DNA from: Hevea brasiliensis
Taxonomy: Eukaryota > Streptophyta > Magnoliopsida > Malpighiales > Euphorbiaceae
Direction of reading: 5' to 3'
NCBI RefSeq assembly: GCF_030052815.1
Contig: NC_079500.1
Coordinates: forward strand, 6,842,298 to 6,906,297
Length of the DNA: 64,000 nucleotides
Shown: positions 13,101 through 24,599 of the stretch, in pieces
How positions within the stretch are numbered: position 1 is the first letter of the stretch
How the letters are laid out: the number at the start of each line of letters is the position of its first letter
Program-made: the position numbers and the translations under genes
The notes under the pieces: model-generated
Databases searched by the model: none
What the model was told of the DNA's origin: nothing
What the model saw: only the letters and a program-made list of their open reading frames with translations

Positions 13101-16100
13101 AGGTAGGCTACACGTTGAACTGGGCTCCCAAATCCCCATCACCAAAATGGCCTAAGCCATTTTGGTTTGGTCCTTTAATTTTCTTGTACACTACTAATGT
13201 GGCACTTGTTCCCACAAGTGACATTCCAACACACTCTCTCAAGTGACAACGGAGCGGGTCATCTGATTGATACTTAAACTTGAAATTGAAATGTAATAGC
13301 AAAACTAAGACTTGCTCTGATACCAAGTTGAGAATTATGGACCTAACAAATTAAAATATAAACCAGCTAGCAGTGCCAATATTTAACAATGTTGAAAATT
13401 ATGGACCTAGGAGAGTGAATATCGAACAGGTAGGCTACATGTTGAACTAGGCTCCCAGTCCCCATCACCAAAATGGCCTAAGCCATTTTGGTTTGATTTG
13501 TCAACACTTATATGCCTTTAATTTTCTTGTACACTCTCGATGTGGGACTTGTTCTCATAAGTGATATTCCACTACTCCCTCTCAAGTGGAAACAGGGCGG
13601 GTCATCCAGTTGATACTTAAACTTGAAATTGAAATGCAACAGAAACAATGTAAAATTGAACTGAAACTGAAACCGGCCCTGACTTGCTCTGATACTATAT
13701 TGAAAATTATGGAAATAGGAGTGTGAATATCAAACTGGTAGACTACACATTGCATTGGCTTGAAATTGGGCTCGCCATCAGCAAAACAGCCTAAGCCATT
13801 TTGGTTTGGTTTGCCAACACTTATATATCTTTAATTTTACTTATATATCTTTAATTTTCTTGTACACTAAGATGTCGAACTTGTTTCCACAAGTGATGTT
13901 CCAACAAACAAGTACATGTCAATCATACACAAACACATCAAAAGCATGTAAATTTGCAACTGATAAAAAAATATGTTTAATATGGTTTGTTCCAGACCCC
14001 AATACCTTTCTTGCACTCTCTCCCAATTTTTGATTCATGTCTCACTATTATTGTTACTTCCTAAAAGCAGGAAACATTTCTAGCAAATCTTATCAATACC
14101 CACATTAGAGGTTAAGAAGAGCTACAATTTAGGTCACACAATCATGATGTGATTTATGACAACAATGAAACTTAGTATGCAGCACCACTTTTCATTGCCA
14201 ATTAGAAATATAATAGTAGATGTAAATCATACCACGATTGACAAGATGCGCCTTGCAAAGCTTTTCTCTGTTTCAATTGGATCCTACCAATATTTTTAGA
14301 TAATGTTAATACCAATTTCAAACACTCGTATAAATTACAAGTTTTGCATATTGCACACCTCAACAGAACAGGAAATAGAAATTTTGCCAACAATGATGTC
14401 AGATGAAGAAGGATCAAAAAGTTCAAAGACTTCAAAGTCAGAATCCAAATCCTGAAAATTAAAAAAGAAAAAGCAAAGGAAAAAAAATTAAATGGTAAAA
14501 AAAAAAAAAATGTAAACATGCATTTTAATATAGATGCCAAATCCAGAACACATCCAGTTATCAATATGCTAATCCTTATTTTCTCCAAGCATGAATAAAC
14601 AGCTCAAGGTATAATGATAGCAATGATGCCAAAAATAAAAGAAATATAAATAAGGAAAGAACAAGCATGAATATTTACAACATTGAATATATTGTCAACA
14701 AATCATTAGTAGAACCATATTTGTCCATGTCAAATGACAACTACAAAAAAGAAAACTTGCATACAATGGAGCCATATGAGTGACCTTGGGCCTATTTTTT
14801 ACTATCTAAAAGTCTTTACAACGTTTGAAGCACTTAGACAAGTAACTAAAAGCTTGAATCAAAAGCACAATTATTCTCCTCCATTTTGCATCATGTGTTT
14901 CAAGGAGTTTCTACAAATTACACACAAACTTCCAAAAATATGATGTTCATCTAACATTTTGTTAGATATAAGAAAAATAAGGCTAAATTTTTTTAAGCTA
15001 ATATATTCTTTTTGAGGATTTTCATTAGAAACAAAAGAAAAATGAAGAATTCATCTGAGGTTGGCTATAACAGCATTTAGATATAATAATAATCTTGACA
15101 ACAATTTTGAATAACGTCCATCACATTAATGTAACATAACAAGGTTTCTCAACATGTTAAATAATTACATATCCACATACTTATTATGAGAAGTGATTTA
15201 ATTGTCAAGCAGCTTACCCGTGTTAGAAATTCAAGTAGATCAATCTCACAATAGCCTATGAGATTGTTCTTTGATATTCTATTAGTCTGCACATGGGAAA
15301 TTTGATGAAGTAAACAATAATACAAGAAATTATACAATCACCACACTTCTATGACAAAAATAATATAGAAACAAACTCAAATAGTTTAAAATAAAAGATC
15401 ATTTACGCAATTAATGCTACAATACAGAATGAGCCTGTGTTGATAAATAATAGATTCCATTAAGTCAGTGTAGGAAAATTTTGGATACTGTTGAGTGGTT
15501 TTTCCACTGCATAATTTTCATTAAAGAAATACAGCAAATAGGCATCTTTTAAATTTTTTCCCTTAAAGAATAGCAATTATTTTCCTAATTTAAACAATGA
15601 AAATTTGGTGATAAATTAGGATTTGGTTAATGGGCTTTATAAGCATAAAACCAATAATTAAAAAATTAAAATCATATGAAATCAAATTAAAAACTGGCAT
15701 ATCATATCCTGGTGCATATGTTCTTTTATGAACGAGTTTACAGCACATGTTTTTTTCTAGTCCTTGACTGGAACAGGGCTTCAAATAACAGAATAGGAGT
15801 TGGTTTCGGAATTGGAAACAGGGTAATGAAATCAGACTGAATCAACTGCCAATCCTGTGAATTTTTCAAAACTCTTAGCAGATTAGGTATTAAATAACAG
15901 AATCGAAAACAGTGTAATGGAATCAGTTGAATCGGTCTGAAACAATTGATATTTAAAACCATGGAGTGGAATCCCCCATATTGCGAAAGGTTCATTAGTA
16001 TGTTGAAGAAGTTTGGCAGTAAGTAGCTATTGCAATTTTGCATCAAATTTCAAACTTCAGTGTTTTAGTTTTATTTTATAAAATGAAACACTTCAGCACC

Positions 16101-18391
16101 AAAAAGTTCCGTTTGATTCAAAGTACAACACAAATGATTCCAAAATAGAAATCTTTAGTCACCAAAAGTGATCATGATTATTCCAGAAAGCACTAAAATT
16201 TAATAAAAGGGCAAAAATACTAGACCTCTTCATCCACGAACACTCACTCATTTGAAGTTAACATTGGCCCCACAATCATAAATATAACATCATCCCTTAA
16301 TCAAGCTAATTCTATGAAGCAATCTAAAGGAACAATGTATAATCAAATTAGCTAATGGCTTACCTCAAATACTGAGATCCTAGCAACATGAGGCCCATTC
16401 CTTTCCAAAATAAGTTTCTTTTCCTGTGCCAGAAATATGAGATCAAATTTCGAAGATGCAACACAATCACTAAGATCTACATAACCAATTAATTGATGAC
16501 AATACACCACTTTTATCTCCAAAAAGATTACTGATTTAGGCATACACTAAAGAGAAGTTAAAAGATTGAATGGAAAGGGGGGGGGGGGGGGGGGGGGGAT
16601 GTGGAAATGGATTTTCTCATGCCACAATTGACAAACCAACAAGAAATTAAGTTTTAGGCCATCAATATTATAGAGTGATTTTAACAGAAGTATAAATTTG
16701 ACAAATGAGCCAGTCTATCAGCAGCATAAACAACTGAACATTATAGGTGTGATCTAATGCACGAAGCATCCCACGCTTGTGGGCTTTCGAGATGCCATTA
16801 ATGTACAAAGCCTTACGCCTGCTTTGCTTAGAGGCTGTTTCCGTAAAATGACTATTGAGTATTGACCTATTGCGCTTCAACTACTATGAAATTATACACC
16901 AGTATTAATTTAGTATAATGCCTAGCAGACAGGAAATGTGCACACACTGATGCTAATTGTTGTTTCCCTAAGCTAAAAGAGACTTGCATTGCGTATCTTT
17001 TTACTTTCCAGAATGGGAAATCTGTAACAAGATTAACTTGGGTTGCTGAACACATTTCTTGTCACAACAGTGTCTTTTCTTGAATCAATAGGAATGTTAT
17101 TCAAAATGCAATACAATCTCTTCAGAGGATAAATTCCACTTTCTGCAACATCTGATAATCTTTTCTGCAACATCTGACAATCTTTTCATGGAATTGCTGA
17201 ACTAGCAAATCAAAATATGTAAGTTTTGTAGAATAAATTGAACAATAGCCAGATGCTTTTTGTAATCTTGAATTTTGGGTTAAAGTTGCACCCCTTATCC
17301 TTGTATTAATGTCCCAAAAGATTTGGATACAGAATGGCAAAATAATTTCAAGCCTCAAAACTATACCATCAAATTGAATACACATATATTTAAATTTACT
17401 GCTGGAGCTGAAGCACAGTAAACGTGAATGCAGCACGCTGTATGCCAACCACATTGCTAGTTAGCCAGATTACATGATGGTATGGCTTATCCAGTCCAAT
17501 GGATATGGAAAGAAGTGGAAAATAAGAAAAGTGATTAGCTTTATAGACCACAAGAAATGGTATTGGTATAAGTACTTACTGAGTTCCAAACAGGCTTTTC
17601 TGTACTGCAGACAATCAAAACACAATCAGTCAACATTGTAGAACTTAAAAGACAAGTTGACAGAAAATTAACAAAAAGAGTAGAAAAAGAATAAAAGGAA
17701 CTGCCGAGCAATGAAGACTTAAAAGAAGATATTCTCTTGCAGGGAAGAATTTTGAACATTAAGCTGACAAGTTAACCCAAATATCAGGTCATTGAAGCAT
17801 GTTAAAACATGAAACATGCTGGTCAACTTCATTCTTTTCCGAAAAGTAACACCAAAAACAAGAATGTTTATAGGTAACTTCATATATGAGCAAATTTCAT
17901 GAAAATATGATTAGCTACACACTAGTTGCAGGCAATTTCACCCTCTTAATTATTGATGCAATGACAATATCATTATCATAAAAGAATTATCCTTAGCCCC
18001 TAAATTGATTGTACAATATGATTGTGTAATACATTCAATCCTCTCACAAAGCATTACGTCCCATTTGTAGGACTCCTCTACAGACCCCACATCAATGTAG
18101 GCGCAACAGAGAAGTATGCTCCAATCCTATCTAATAATCTTTACGTCTAAATTAAGAGGCCAACCAATAATAATTTGAAAAATTATTACATAAAACGGGA
18201 AATGATAAACCTCCCTCACTTGCATGCTTGTGAGACCCACTAATGCAGTTGAGATGGGAAGCACCAACTCCAGTCGAGTACAGTAATTTTCAATAACGAT
18301 ATAGTTGATTAATATATAGTTAAAAAACACAAATTAAAATGCTATATGCTGATTAATTTTGCGTCAAAGCTTCCAAATTCCTTCGTAATGT

Positions 18392-18422
<31 letters not shown>

Positions 18423-18604
18423 TGCTTAACTGATCAGAAATTTCTGTACGGAAAGTCTGCTCTCCAATGGAAACACAAGCAAGCCACTTGTCTTTGAACT
18501 TCATCTCCGCCTAATACCAGAAAATTCCAATTCAATTCCTTTTGAATAACTCAAATCAAAATGAGAAAACATCTTTCCTCAGTACGCAGACTTCATATTA
18601 TTAA

Positions 18605-18641
<37 letters not shown>

Positions 18642-18861
18642 ATACACTAATGAGAGTGAGGAGAGCGATTCCAGCAAAATCCTCAGCATTGACGAGTTTA
18701 AGACAAGAAGTACCGGAGCCATAGCCGTTTCCATGAGAACGACGAAAAATACGACGGAGATGTGGGTGCTGGTGACCGTGGATGTGAAGCTTCTGCTTCG
18801 GTCGAGAAAGGTGAGACTCTTCCTCGACCTCTGGGGGAGATTTCGAGCTTCCATGACCCAT
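5698..18861 (-). CDS. PSD2: Phosphatidylserine decarboxylase, PSD2/PSD3 type (C2 + EF-hand), 5' fifteen exons
   Basis: Plant PSD2/3 converts phosphatidylserine to phosphatidylethanolamine in endomembranes. Exons on the minus strand, read 5' to 3': 18646-18861, 18431-18510, 17580-17604, 16364-16423, 15218-15286, 14359-14451, 14233-14283, 12594-12677, 12151-12242, 11205-11360, 11008-11092, 9320-9431, 8949-9049, 6549-6596, 5698-5844. All junctions are GT-AG and keep one frame, giving 473 residues. Visible parts: C2 domain (about 50-180, with EKPVWNS and NGPHVARISVFE), EF-hands DYNEDGQLSFSEF (199-211) and DKNGDGVVSMDE (235-246), a C-x2-C-x14-H-x3-C cluster (264-286), then the PSD domain with TFNEFFIRELKPGARPI. 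The family is about 630-640 residues, so roughly 160 residues with the self-cleaving LGST-type site are missing and should lie left of the window. PSD2 and PSD3 cannot be told apart here. Confidence 0.9.
6769..7255 (-). mobile_element. TRIM (miniature LTR retrotransposon), complete
   Basis: Two 180-bp direct repeats (6769-6948 and 7076-7255) enclose 127 bp of non-coding DNA. On the minus strand each LTR starts TGTTGTGATT. A primer site TGGTATCTGAGTTTGAAC follows the 5' LTR and a purine tract CCACGGGAAGGGGGT precedes the 3' LTR. Flanks 6764-6768 and 7256-7260 are both AAGTG, a perfect 5-bp target duplication. It lies in the PSD intron between 6596 and 8949 and has no coding capacity. Confidence 0.88.
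8297..8400 (-). mobile_element. 3' end of an RTE-type LINE, truncated
   Basis: Read on the minus strand the segment contains GGCGGAAAAGAATCCATAT, a GACTCTAACTAGTTTAGG stretch and a terminal (TTG)n tail. That is the form of the 3' end of RTE elements common in plant genomes. It is probably 5'-truncated; its upstream limit is not certain and may reach about 8480. It lies in a PSD intron. Confidence 0.5.
10525..10543. repeat. Poly(C) run
   Basis: 19 consecutive C within a CT/CG-rich patch of a PSD intron. Length is likely unreliable in assembly. Confidence 0.9.
13001..13906 (-). mobile_element. Tandem TRIM array with three LTRs
   Basis: Three related LTRs (13701-13906, 13329-13571, about 13001-13231) are separated by two short internal regions (13572-13700 and 13232-13328). 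On the minus strand each internal region opens with a primer site (GTATCAGAGCAAGTC) and ends with a purine tract (CACTTGAGAGGGAGTAG or CACTTGAGAGAGTG), then the next LTR starts TGGAAT or TGTTGGAAT. LTRs 2 and 3 carry an extra segment of about 65 bp missing from LTR 1. No coding capacity. It lies in the PSD intron between 12677 and 14233. I could not define a target duplication. Confidence 0.82.
16577..16598. repeat. Poly(G) run
   Basis: 22 consecutive G in the PSD intron between exons 3 and 4. Confidence 0.9.
18396..18422. repeat. (GA)n microsatellite after PSD exon 2 donor
   Basis: About 13 GA units. On the transcribed strand this is a CU tract starting about eight bases after the exon 2 donor (18431). 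Confidence 0.9.
18610..18640. repeat. 31-bp poly(A)/poly(T) run after PSD exon 1 donor
   Basis: Pure A run on the plus strand, so a poly(U) tract in the pre-mRNA starting five bases into intron 1 (donor GTATG). Confidence 0.9.
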
Positions 18862-19021
18862 TTCAGTTCCTCTAACTCTCGCTTCGCTGTCGATGATAGG
18901 CTTTGAATAGTGAAGGTGGACTGGTGCATGAGATTGAATCGAGCAGAATATCTATCGAAATTCCGGACAAAGTGAAAAAGATGGACGACTTTTCTCCATT
19001 ATACCTGTGGCCCCCACCCAA

Positions 19022-19035
19022 CAATATATATAATT
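19022..19035 (-). promoter_or_regulatory. Candidate TATA box of the PSD gene
   Basis: The minus strand has a TATATATA run about 165 bp upstream of the PSD start codon at 18861, a plausible distance for a core promoter plus a 130-nt 5' UTR. No transcript data support it. Confidence 0.35.
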
Positions 19036-19040
19036 CATCC

Positions 19041-19744
19041 GTTGAAAGGAGAATGAAATGAGAAATTCTTAGCCACAGAAAATTAAAGGGTAAACTATAA
19101 TTTAATTTAATATTTGACATACAATTTAGTTTTCAAATCTAATTCACTGCTAATTATATAAAAAATTAACAAAAATGTCTTAATTTTATATATTTTTTAA
19201 CTGAAATAGTTTAATCGATAAGATTTTATATTTTAAATAAAATAGTTACTAAAATTTATAATATAAATTTTTATAAATTAAATTATTTAAGTTAAAAAAT
19301 ATATAAAATTAAAGGTATTTTCATATTTTTTTTATAATTAATGGTCAATTATAAGGAGAATTAGATGGATGGATTAAATTATAAATTTTATTAAATTTTA
19401 AATATTAAATTATAATTTATATTAAATTAAAATATTATAATTATATATTTTAAATAAAATTTATTTTTATTTTAAATATATTAATTATAAATTAATTAAG
19501 TTTATTATCAATGAGCTTAAATTTAATAGAAGTGGAATTATCTCTAAAACTATGGGATTTTAAACTTAAGTTTTGGTAAAAATTAATGGTACTAAAAAAT
19601 ATATTAAATCCATTTTATTGTTTAAAAAATTTATTAATATAATTAATATATATTAAATAAATATTAAGAATTTTTTTAAATTTTATTATATAAAAAATAA
19701 GAAAAATATGAGAAAATGTTCATAACTTACTGCAAATAAGATTG
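19041..19744. other. AT-rich spacer upstream of PSD
   Basis: Very AT-rich, mostly A/T mononucleotide and short mixed runs. No coding or structural RNA signal seen. Confidence 0.6.
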
Positions 19745-19752
19745 CTTTGTAT

Positions 19753-20182
19753 TAGGTGTGTTCGGTTCTAGTTCAGTTTGGAATTCGCCTAAAAATAGGA
19801 ACTGAACCGGAATTTTGAAATTTTGGTATGATTTCGATTCGGTTTTTCATTGTTTCGATTTCAATTCGATATATTTCTCGGTTCTTTGATTCAAGTTCAG
19901 TTCGGTATGATTTCATTTCGATTATCGGTTCTTAAAATAATTTTATATAATTATTTTTTAAAAAAGTCATACTTAATTAGCATTTAAGTTTTAAATTGAA
20001 TTATTAATACATAATATATCTTTTAGCTATATCTAAATTATATAATATTTAATTATAAGGTGCATATATAACTTATGATTAAATATATTATATAATATAA
20101 TAGTATATCACATAAAATACATTTTAACGATTTATTAATCATATAATATTTAATTATAAGATACAAATATAATTAAGAATTA

Positions 20183-20214
<32 letters not shown>

Positions 20215-20576
20215 ATAGTATATTTATAATTAAGAATGATAAAGTAATTTAATGCATTTATAACTAAAATTATTAAGAAAATATAAAAAAATGAAATGTA
20301 ATATTAAGTTATATTTAGTTCATAATTATATATACGTATATAAGTATATATAATTATATTGAAAGTATATAATACATCTAAACAAACATATATATAAATT
20401 CGATACTGGTTCAGTATGGTTTCAATTCGGTTTTGGTGCGATTTCGGTTCAGTTATTAGTGAAGAACTAGAACCGAATCAAAGTATCAAAATAAATTTGA
20501 TTCGATATTATTTTTATCGGTTCAATATGATTTTTCAATTTCAGTTCGATTCTCCCAAGAATCGTGCATAGCCCTA
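19753..20576. mobile_element. hAT-type MITE (824 bp)
   Basis: Starts TAGGTGTGTTCGG and ends with the inverse of TAGGGCTATGCACG. The flanking 8-mers at 19745-19752 and 20577-20584 are both CTTTGTAT, a perfect 8-bp target duplication as hAT transposase makes. The arms are rich in TTCGGTT/AACCGAA words and the centre is AT-rich. No coding potential. Confidence 0.8.
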
Positions 20577-20584
20577 CTTTGTAT

Positions 20585-21940
20585 GAGAGCAAAACAAAAA
20601 AAAAAGAAGAGAGATATAAATAAATAAAGAACAATAAAGTCAAAAGAATGAGGAAGTTGGTCTTGTCGTGCGAAAAATATTTTATATATGAAAAATATTT
20701 TTATATAAAAAATATATTTTATTATTTAATTATAATTTTTTTAAAATTTTTTAATTATAATATTAAATTAATGGTATATATATATATATAATTATTTTTA
20801 TATTTTAATAAAATTATAAAAAAACAGCTTGTTCTTAAAAAAAAAAGTTAAAAATGACTTAATTTTTTTGTTAATTAAAAAAATATTTTTTATTAATATA
20901 TTTTTTTAATATTTTAAATATTAAAAAATATAGCAAATATTTTCTAAAAAAATATTTTTAAGAAAATAAATGAAACTTCAAGCTCGGTTATTTCATAAAA
21001 AATAATTTATATATAAAAATTTTTTATGGAAAATAAAAAATATTTTTTATTATTTAATTTTAATATTAAGTTAATAATATATATTTATATTATATGTATA
21101 AATATTTGTATATTTTAATAAAATTATTAAAATTTAAAAAAATTATTTTATTTAAAAAAAATAAATAAATCATTTTTTTTAAATGATTTAATTTTTTCAT
21201 TGATTAAGAAAAAATTTTAATTGACTTATTTTATTGTATGTCATAAATATTAAAAAATATGAAAAATATACTACCAGAGTGTTAATCAATGTCTTTTTTG
21301 TAGTTGGATCTGCTAATTTGAATATATATACATATATTTATTTATTTATTTATTTATTTATTTTAAATATAATAATTGTGATAGAAATAGTCACATTCAA
21401 AAGAAATAGTTGAATTTAAATTATTTAATTGATGTTATTGAGATGAAAGCAGTCTTTAAATCCATTACTTTCTTCGTGCACTTGGAAGTAGAAAAGTGGT
21501 ACTGCTAGTCGACGTCTACTTTTTGTCAATCTGTCCCATGGCAGCACATTGTATGGCAGAACGCAAACTAACAGCGCAGAGCTAGGCCCCATAGCTACAG
21601 CGGCCATGGCCGATCATTAGCCGAAATCGAAATCACATTGGCAATTTTAATTTTAAAGTTAAGAAATTAAATTAGTTTAATTTCGATTTCAATACCAATT
21701 TTAATATTGATCATATCAAATAATAAGTTGATTCAATGACAAGCCATTAGAAGATACAATTAAGAAATTGAATTTTATTTGTCATAATATCATAATCTAA
21801 TTTTAATGACATGTCATCTATTTAGGTATTCTAAATTTTTCATGTACTCATAAAATATATGAGTATAAAAAATGCAAAAATTAAGATAAATGTCTGATAA
21901 TATGTTGATGAATAAAATTACAATGAGCTCATCTATTAAA
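20585..21940. other. AT-rich spacer with (TTTA)n microsatellite
   Basis: Long A/T-rich stretch with a TTTA tetranucleotide run near 21336-21364. A less AT-rich patch lies at 21430-21640 but has no recognisable protein. Nothing else supported. Confidence 0.6.
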
Positions 21941-21959
21941 TAAGAAATTTAACACATAT

Positions 21960-22200
21960 TACAGATAAAATGATAAACGTTCGATTGAGATGGTTTGATT
22001 ATATACAACGTAGAGAATCAAATGCTCGAGCATAAAATTGTGAAAAATTAATAGGAAAAGAAAAAAATCGAGGGAAAAACCTAAAATGACATGAAAGAAA
22101 AGGGTTTCAAAGGACTTAAAGCTATATGGCCTGATGCAGAAGAGCAATAAAAGATCCATTGCAAGATAAGAAAGGAGAAAATCTTCAAACAATAATAACT
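21960..22200 (+). mobile_element. RTE-type LINE fragment, C-terminal end of ORF
   Basis: In one frame the plus strand gives VRLRWFDYIQRRESNA, then after stops NCEKLIGKEKNRGKT and NDMKEKGF. This order matches the conserved C-terminus of plant RTE polyproteins (RLRWFGHVQRR...WNDxVxKD). Several stops make it a fossil. It abuts the 3' side of the PB1 gene. Confidence 0.65.
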
Positions 22201-22415
22201 ATAGCTTCTTAATTCCGTGAGGTTTCCACGGTTCCTTCACAAGTAACATATTAAACCTACTCAACCCAACAATACAACCATGTAACACACCCAAAACAAA
22301 AGGCAAACATGCATCTTTCTTTCTCTTTTTTTTCTCTTTTTCTTTTTATATAGGGATAACAAGCAAGGATAAGTATAATTAAAAAAAAAAAAATTGTATA
22401 CCATCTTTAAACTCT

Positions 22416-24546
22416 TTAAATCAGAAAGTTATGCTCTACTCCAGTTGTACTCCTGGGACTCGGAGGAAGACTTTCAAATCTCACTGTTCTAGATCCATAT
22501 AGAGAGTGATCATCATAGTACCCACGTTTGCTCAAGTTTCCACTCCACATATTATGTACATTTGAGTTTCCTACACTTCGTGCGTTTGGATAATATTGGT
22601 TTAGGGGAGTAAAAGAGGCCCTCCCAATGTCTGGCCATCCAAATGACGAAGATGGTGTCACCCGGTGAGGGTCATGAGGTGGTCTAGAAGATTGATAACC
22701 ATGTGGATTGTGTTGCTGGTGGTGTTGATAGTATTGGTGATGCTGCTGATAGAAATGGTGATTGCTGTGGTGGTTGTTGGTTTGGTGGTGATTGGTATTG
22801 AGATTGTAGAGACTAGGAGAGCTATGTACTTTATGCAATGGACGTCTAGTATTATGATAGTTATTCATGAAAGTGGGTTCATGGGGCACAAAATCAAAAT
22901 TAATACTATCAGAGGAATTGCCTTTTGGAGAAGAGCAAGCAGAAATGCTAAAGGTGGGGCGATTTGCATTGATAGGGGAAGGTCTAAAATTGGCAAATGA
23001 ACGAACTGTGTTATTGATGGCATCGATGTAATGTTGTTCTGTTGCGTGAGGATCTGTAGAGGCATTTTGGTTCTCCAGTATGACAGGATTGGAAGGGAAC
23101 AGGAAAGCTCGAAGCTTTGCAGTTCCTTCACTTTCATGGCGAGCATATTCATCAAGCATGTGCTTTATATCCTCATCAGTTCTTACAGACACCAACACAT
23201 CAAGATTTTCAGGTATCACCTGGTACTTGAGGACCATGTCCCCTTCAAATTCTGAACTAAGCTTTTTCATTAACTCTGCATATTACAAACATTACCACAA
23301 AAGGGAGGAATTTGTCACTTAATAACCCCATTTTACATGTGCACAAGAACAAGTTAAAAAGTCACCATAACAATCAAAAAGTACTAACTTTTAACAGATA
23401 CCATTTGACAGAAAGAACTAAGCCAAAAATACTTTCACTTGGGAAAGGAGCAAAGCCAGCCAAGCTTTTTTTTGCAGTCAAAGAGCCCAAATTAAACAAA
23501 ACTCACTAATTACTAAAAGTTGACTTTACCATTTGTAGGATCCTTAAGCATGGTTCCATGTAATTATTCAGGTCTTAACACTTCAATCACTTGTTATTTC
23601 ACCACTATTGTTGATAAAATTAGGACTACAGTCACAGATAGGTCCTTACTTCACATCAGCTACCTCATTGGCCTTACCTCCACATTTTTCAACCACAATT
23701 ATCATCTAATCATCTTGTTTCTTTTCTTTCCCTTTTCCCATCAATGGATCCAAGCAAAATGCCAGACTAATCCATCTTTCACTAGTGATCAAAAGTTCAA
23801 GCATCCAAATACATATGATCCTAACCAGAGCCATTTCTGTTTGGTCTAAACTGTTCAAAACAATGGAAAGCTTTTCTTGTTTTACTGGATTGATGACTTC
23901 TATAAGGCTTTACAATTGCTATAACCAGCAGCAACCAATTATATTAGGCCTAAACTTCTTTTGCTAAGCATGACATCATACCATTTTCGTTTTCTAATTT
24001 CTTTGGTAAATGCAATTTATCCCAATATCACAAACTTTCTTCTAAAGAGAATAAGGGCTATCAGCTATCACTAGAAAAGACCAAAACAAGTGCAGGCTTT
24101 CCAATTTCCTCTAAATCTCTTGGAGTTTGGAATCTAAAATTTTAGAAGAATTCGATTTAATTGATATTTTTTTTAATTCTCATATTTAAAATAAAATTAA
24201 AAAAAATTATTTTCAAAGAAGAAATAAAAAATGTGAGAATTCAAATGAAGCCTTAAGCAATGGGTTCTAAACGAACATTAGAAAACATGTCTAATGAGAA
24301 ATAGAGCTGTATGTACAAACTAGGCGCCAAACCTGAGAAGCTAATATCTCTCGGAACGGCAATGACACGCGTATCGCCGCCGACGTACTTAAGCTGGCCA
24401 TCGGCGGTTCTCGGCAAGATTTTACCGCCATAGCTACACAAGAACTTCACCTTATTTCTCGGCGAAGAAGCCCCCGATGCTGGCCCAACCTCATTAGCAC
24501 CTCCGCCGCCACCGGCACCGCTACTAGCGACAGCTTCATTAGCCAT
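22416..24546 (-). CDS. PB1-domain protein with His/Asn/Gln-rich tail
   Basis: Two exons, 24333-24546 and 22416-23275, joined by a GT-AG intron of 1057 bp in phase 1; 357 residues. Start ATG at 24546 (MANEAVASSGAGGGGG). Residues about 32-125 form a PB1 fold: KVKFLCSYGGKILPRTADGQ, the core YVGGDTRVIAVPRDISF, then ELMKKLSSEF, LKYQVIPENLDVLVSV and DEDIKHMLDEY. PB1 domains pair with other PB1 domains. The rest is disordered, with a His/Asn/Gln/Tyr-rich stretch (about 228-268, NHHQTNNHHSNHHFYQQHHQ) and a short C-terminal FESLPPSPRS motif. There is no kinase or DNA-binding domain, so it belongs with stand-alone plant PB1 proteins of unclear role. A TTTTTTTCAG tract 40 bp upstream of the ATG hints at a 5' UTR intron. 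Confidence 0.88.
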
Positions 24547-24599
24547 ATTTCTCGATTATCTCCAACTCGTCCACCTTTCTCCCCCTGAAAAAACAAAAT

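Noticed and set aside
22665..23000. 111-codon plus frame opposite the PB1 gene
   Set aside because: Antisense shadow of the His/Asn/Gln-rich coding stretch, giving an artificial Val/Ile/Met-rich sequence.
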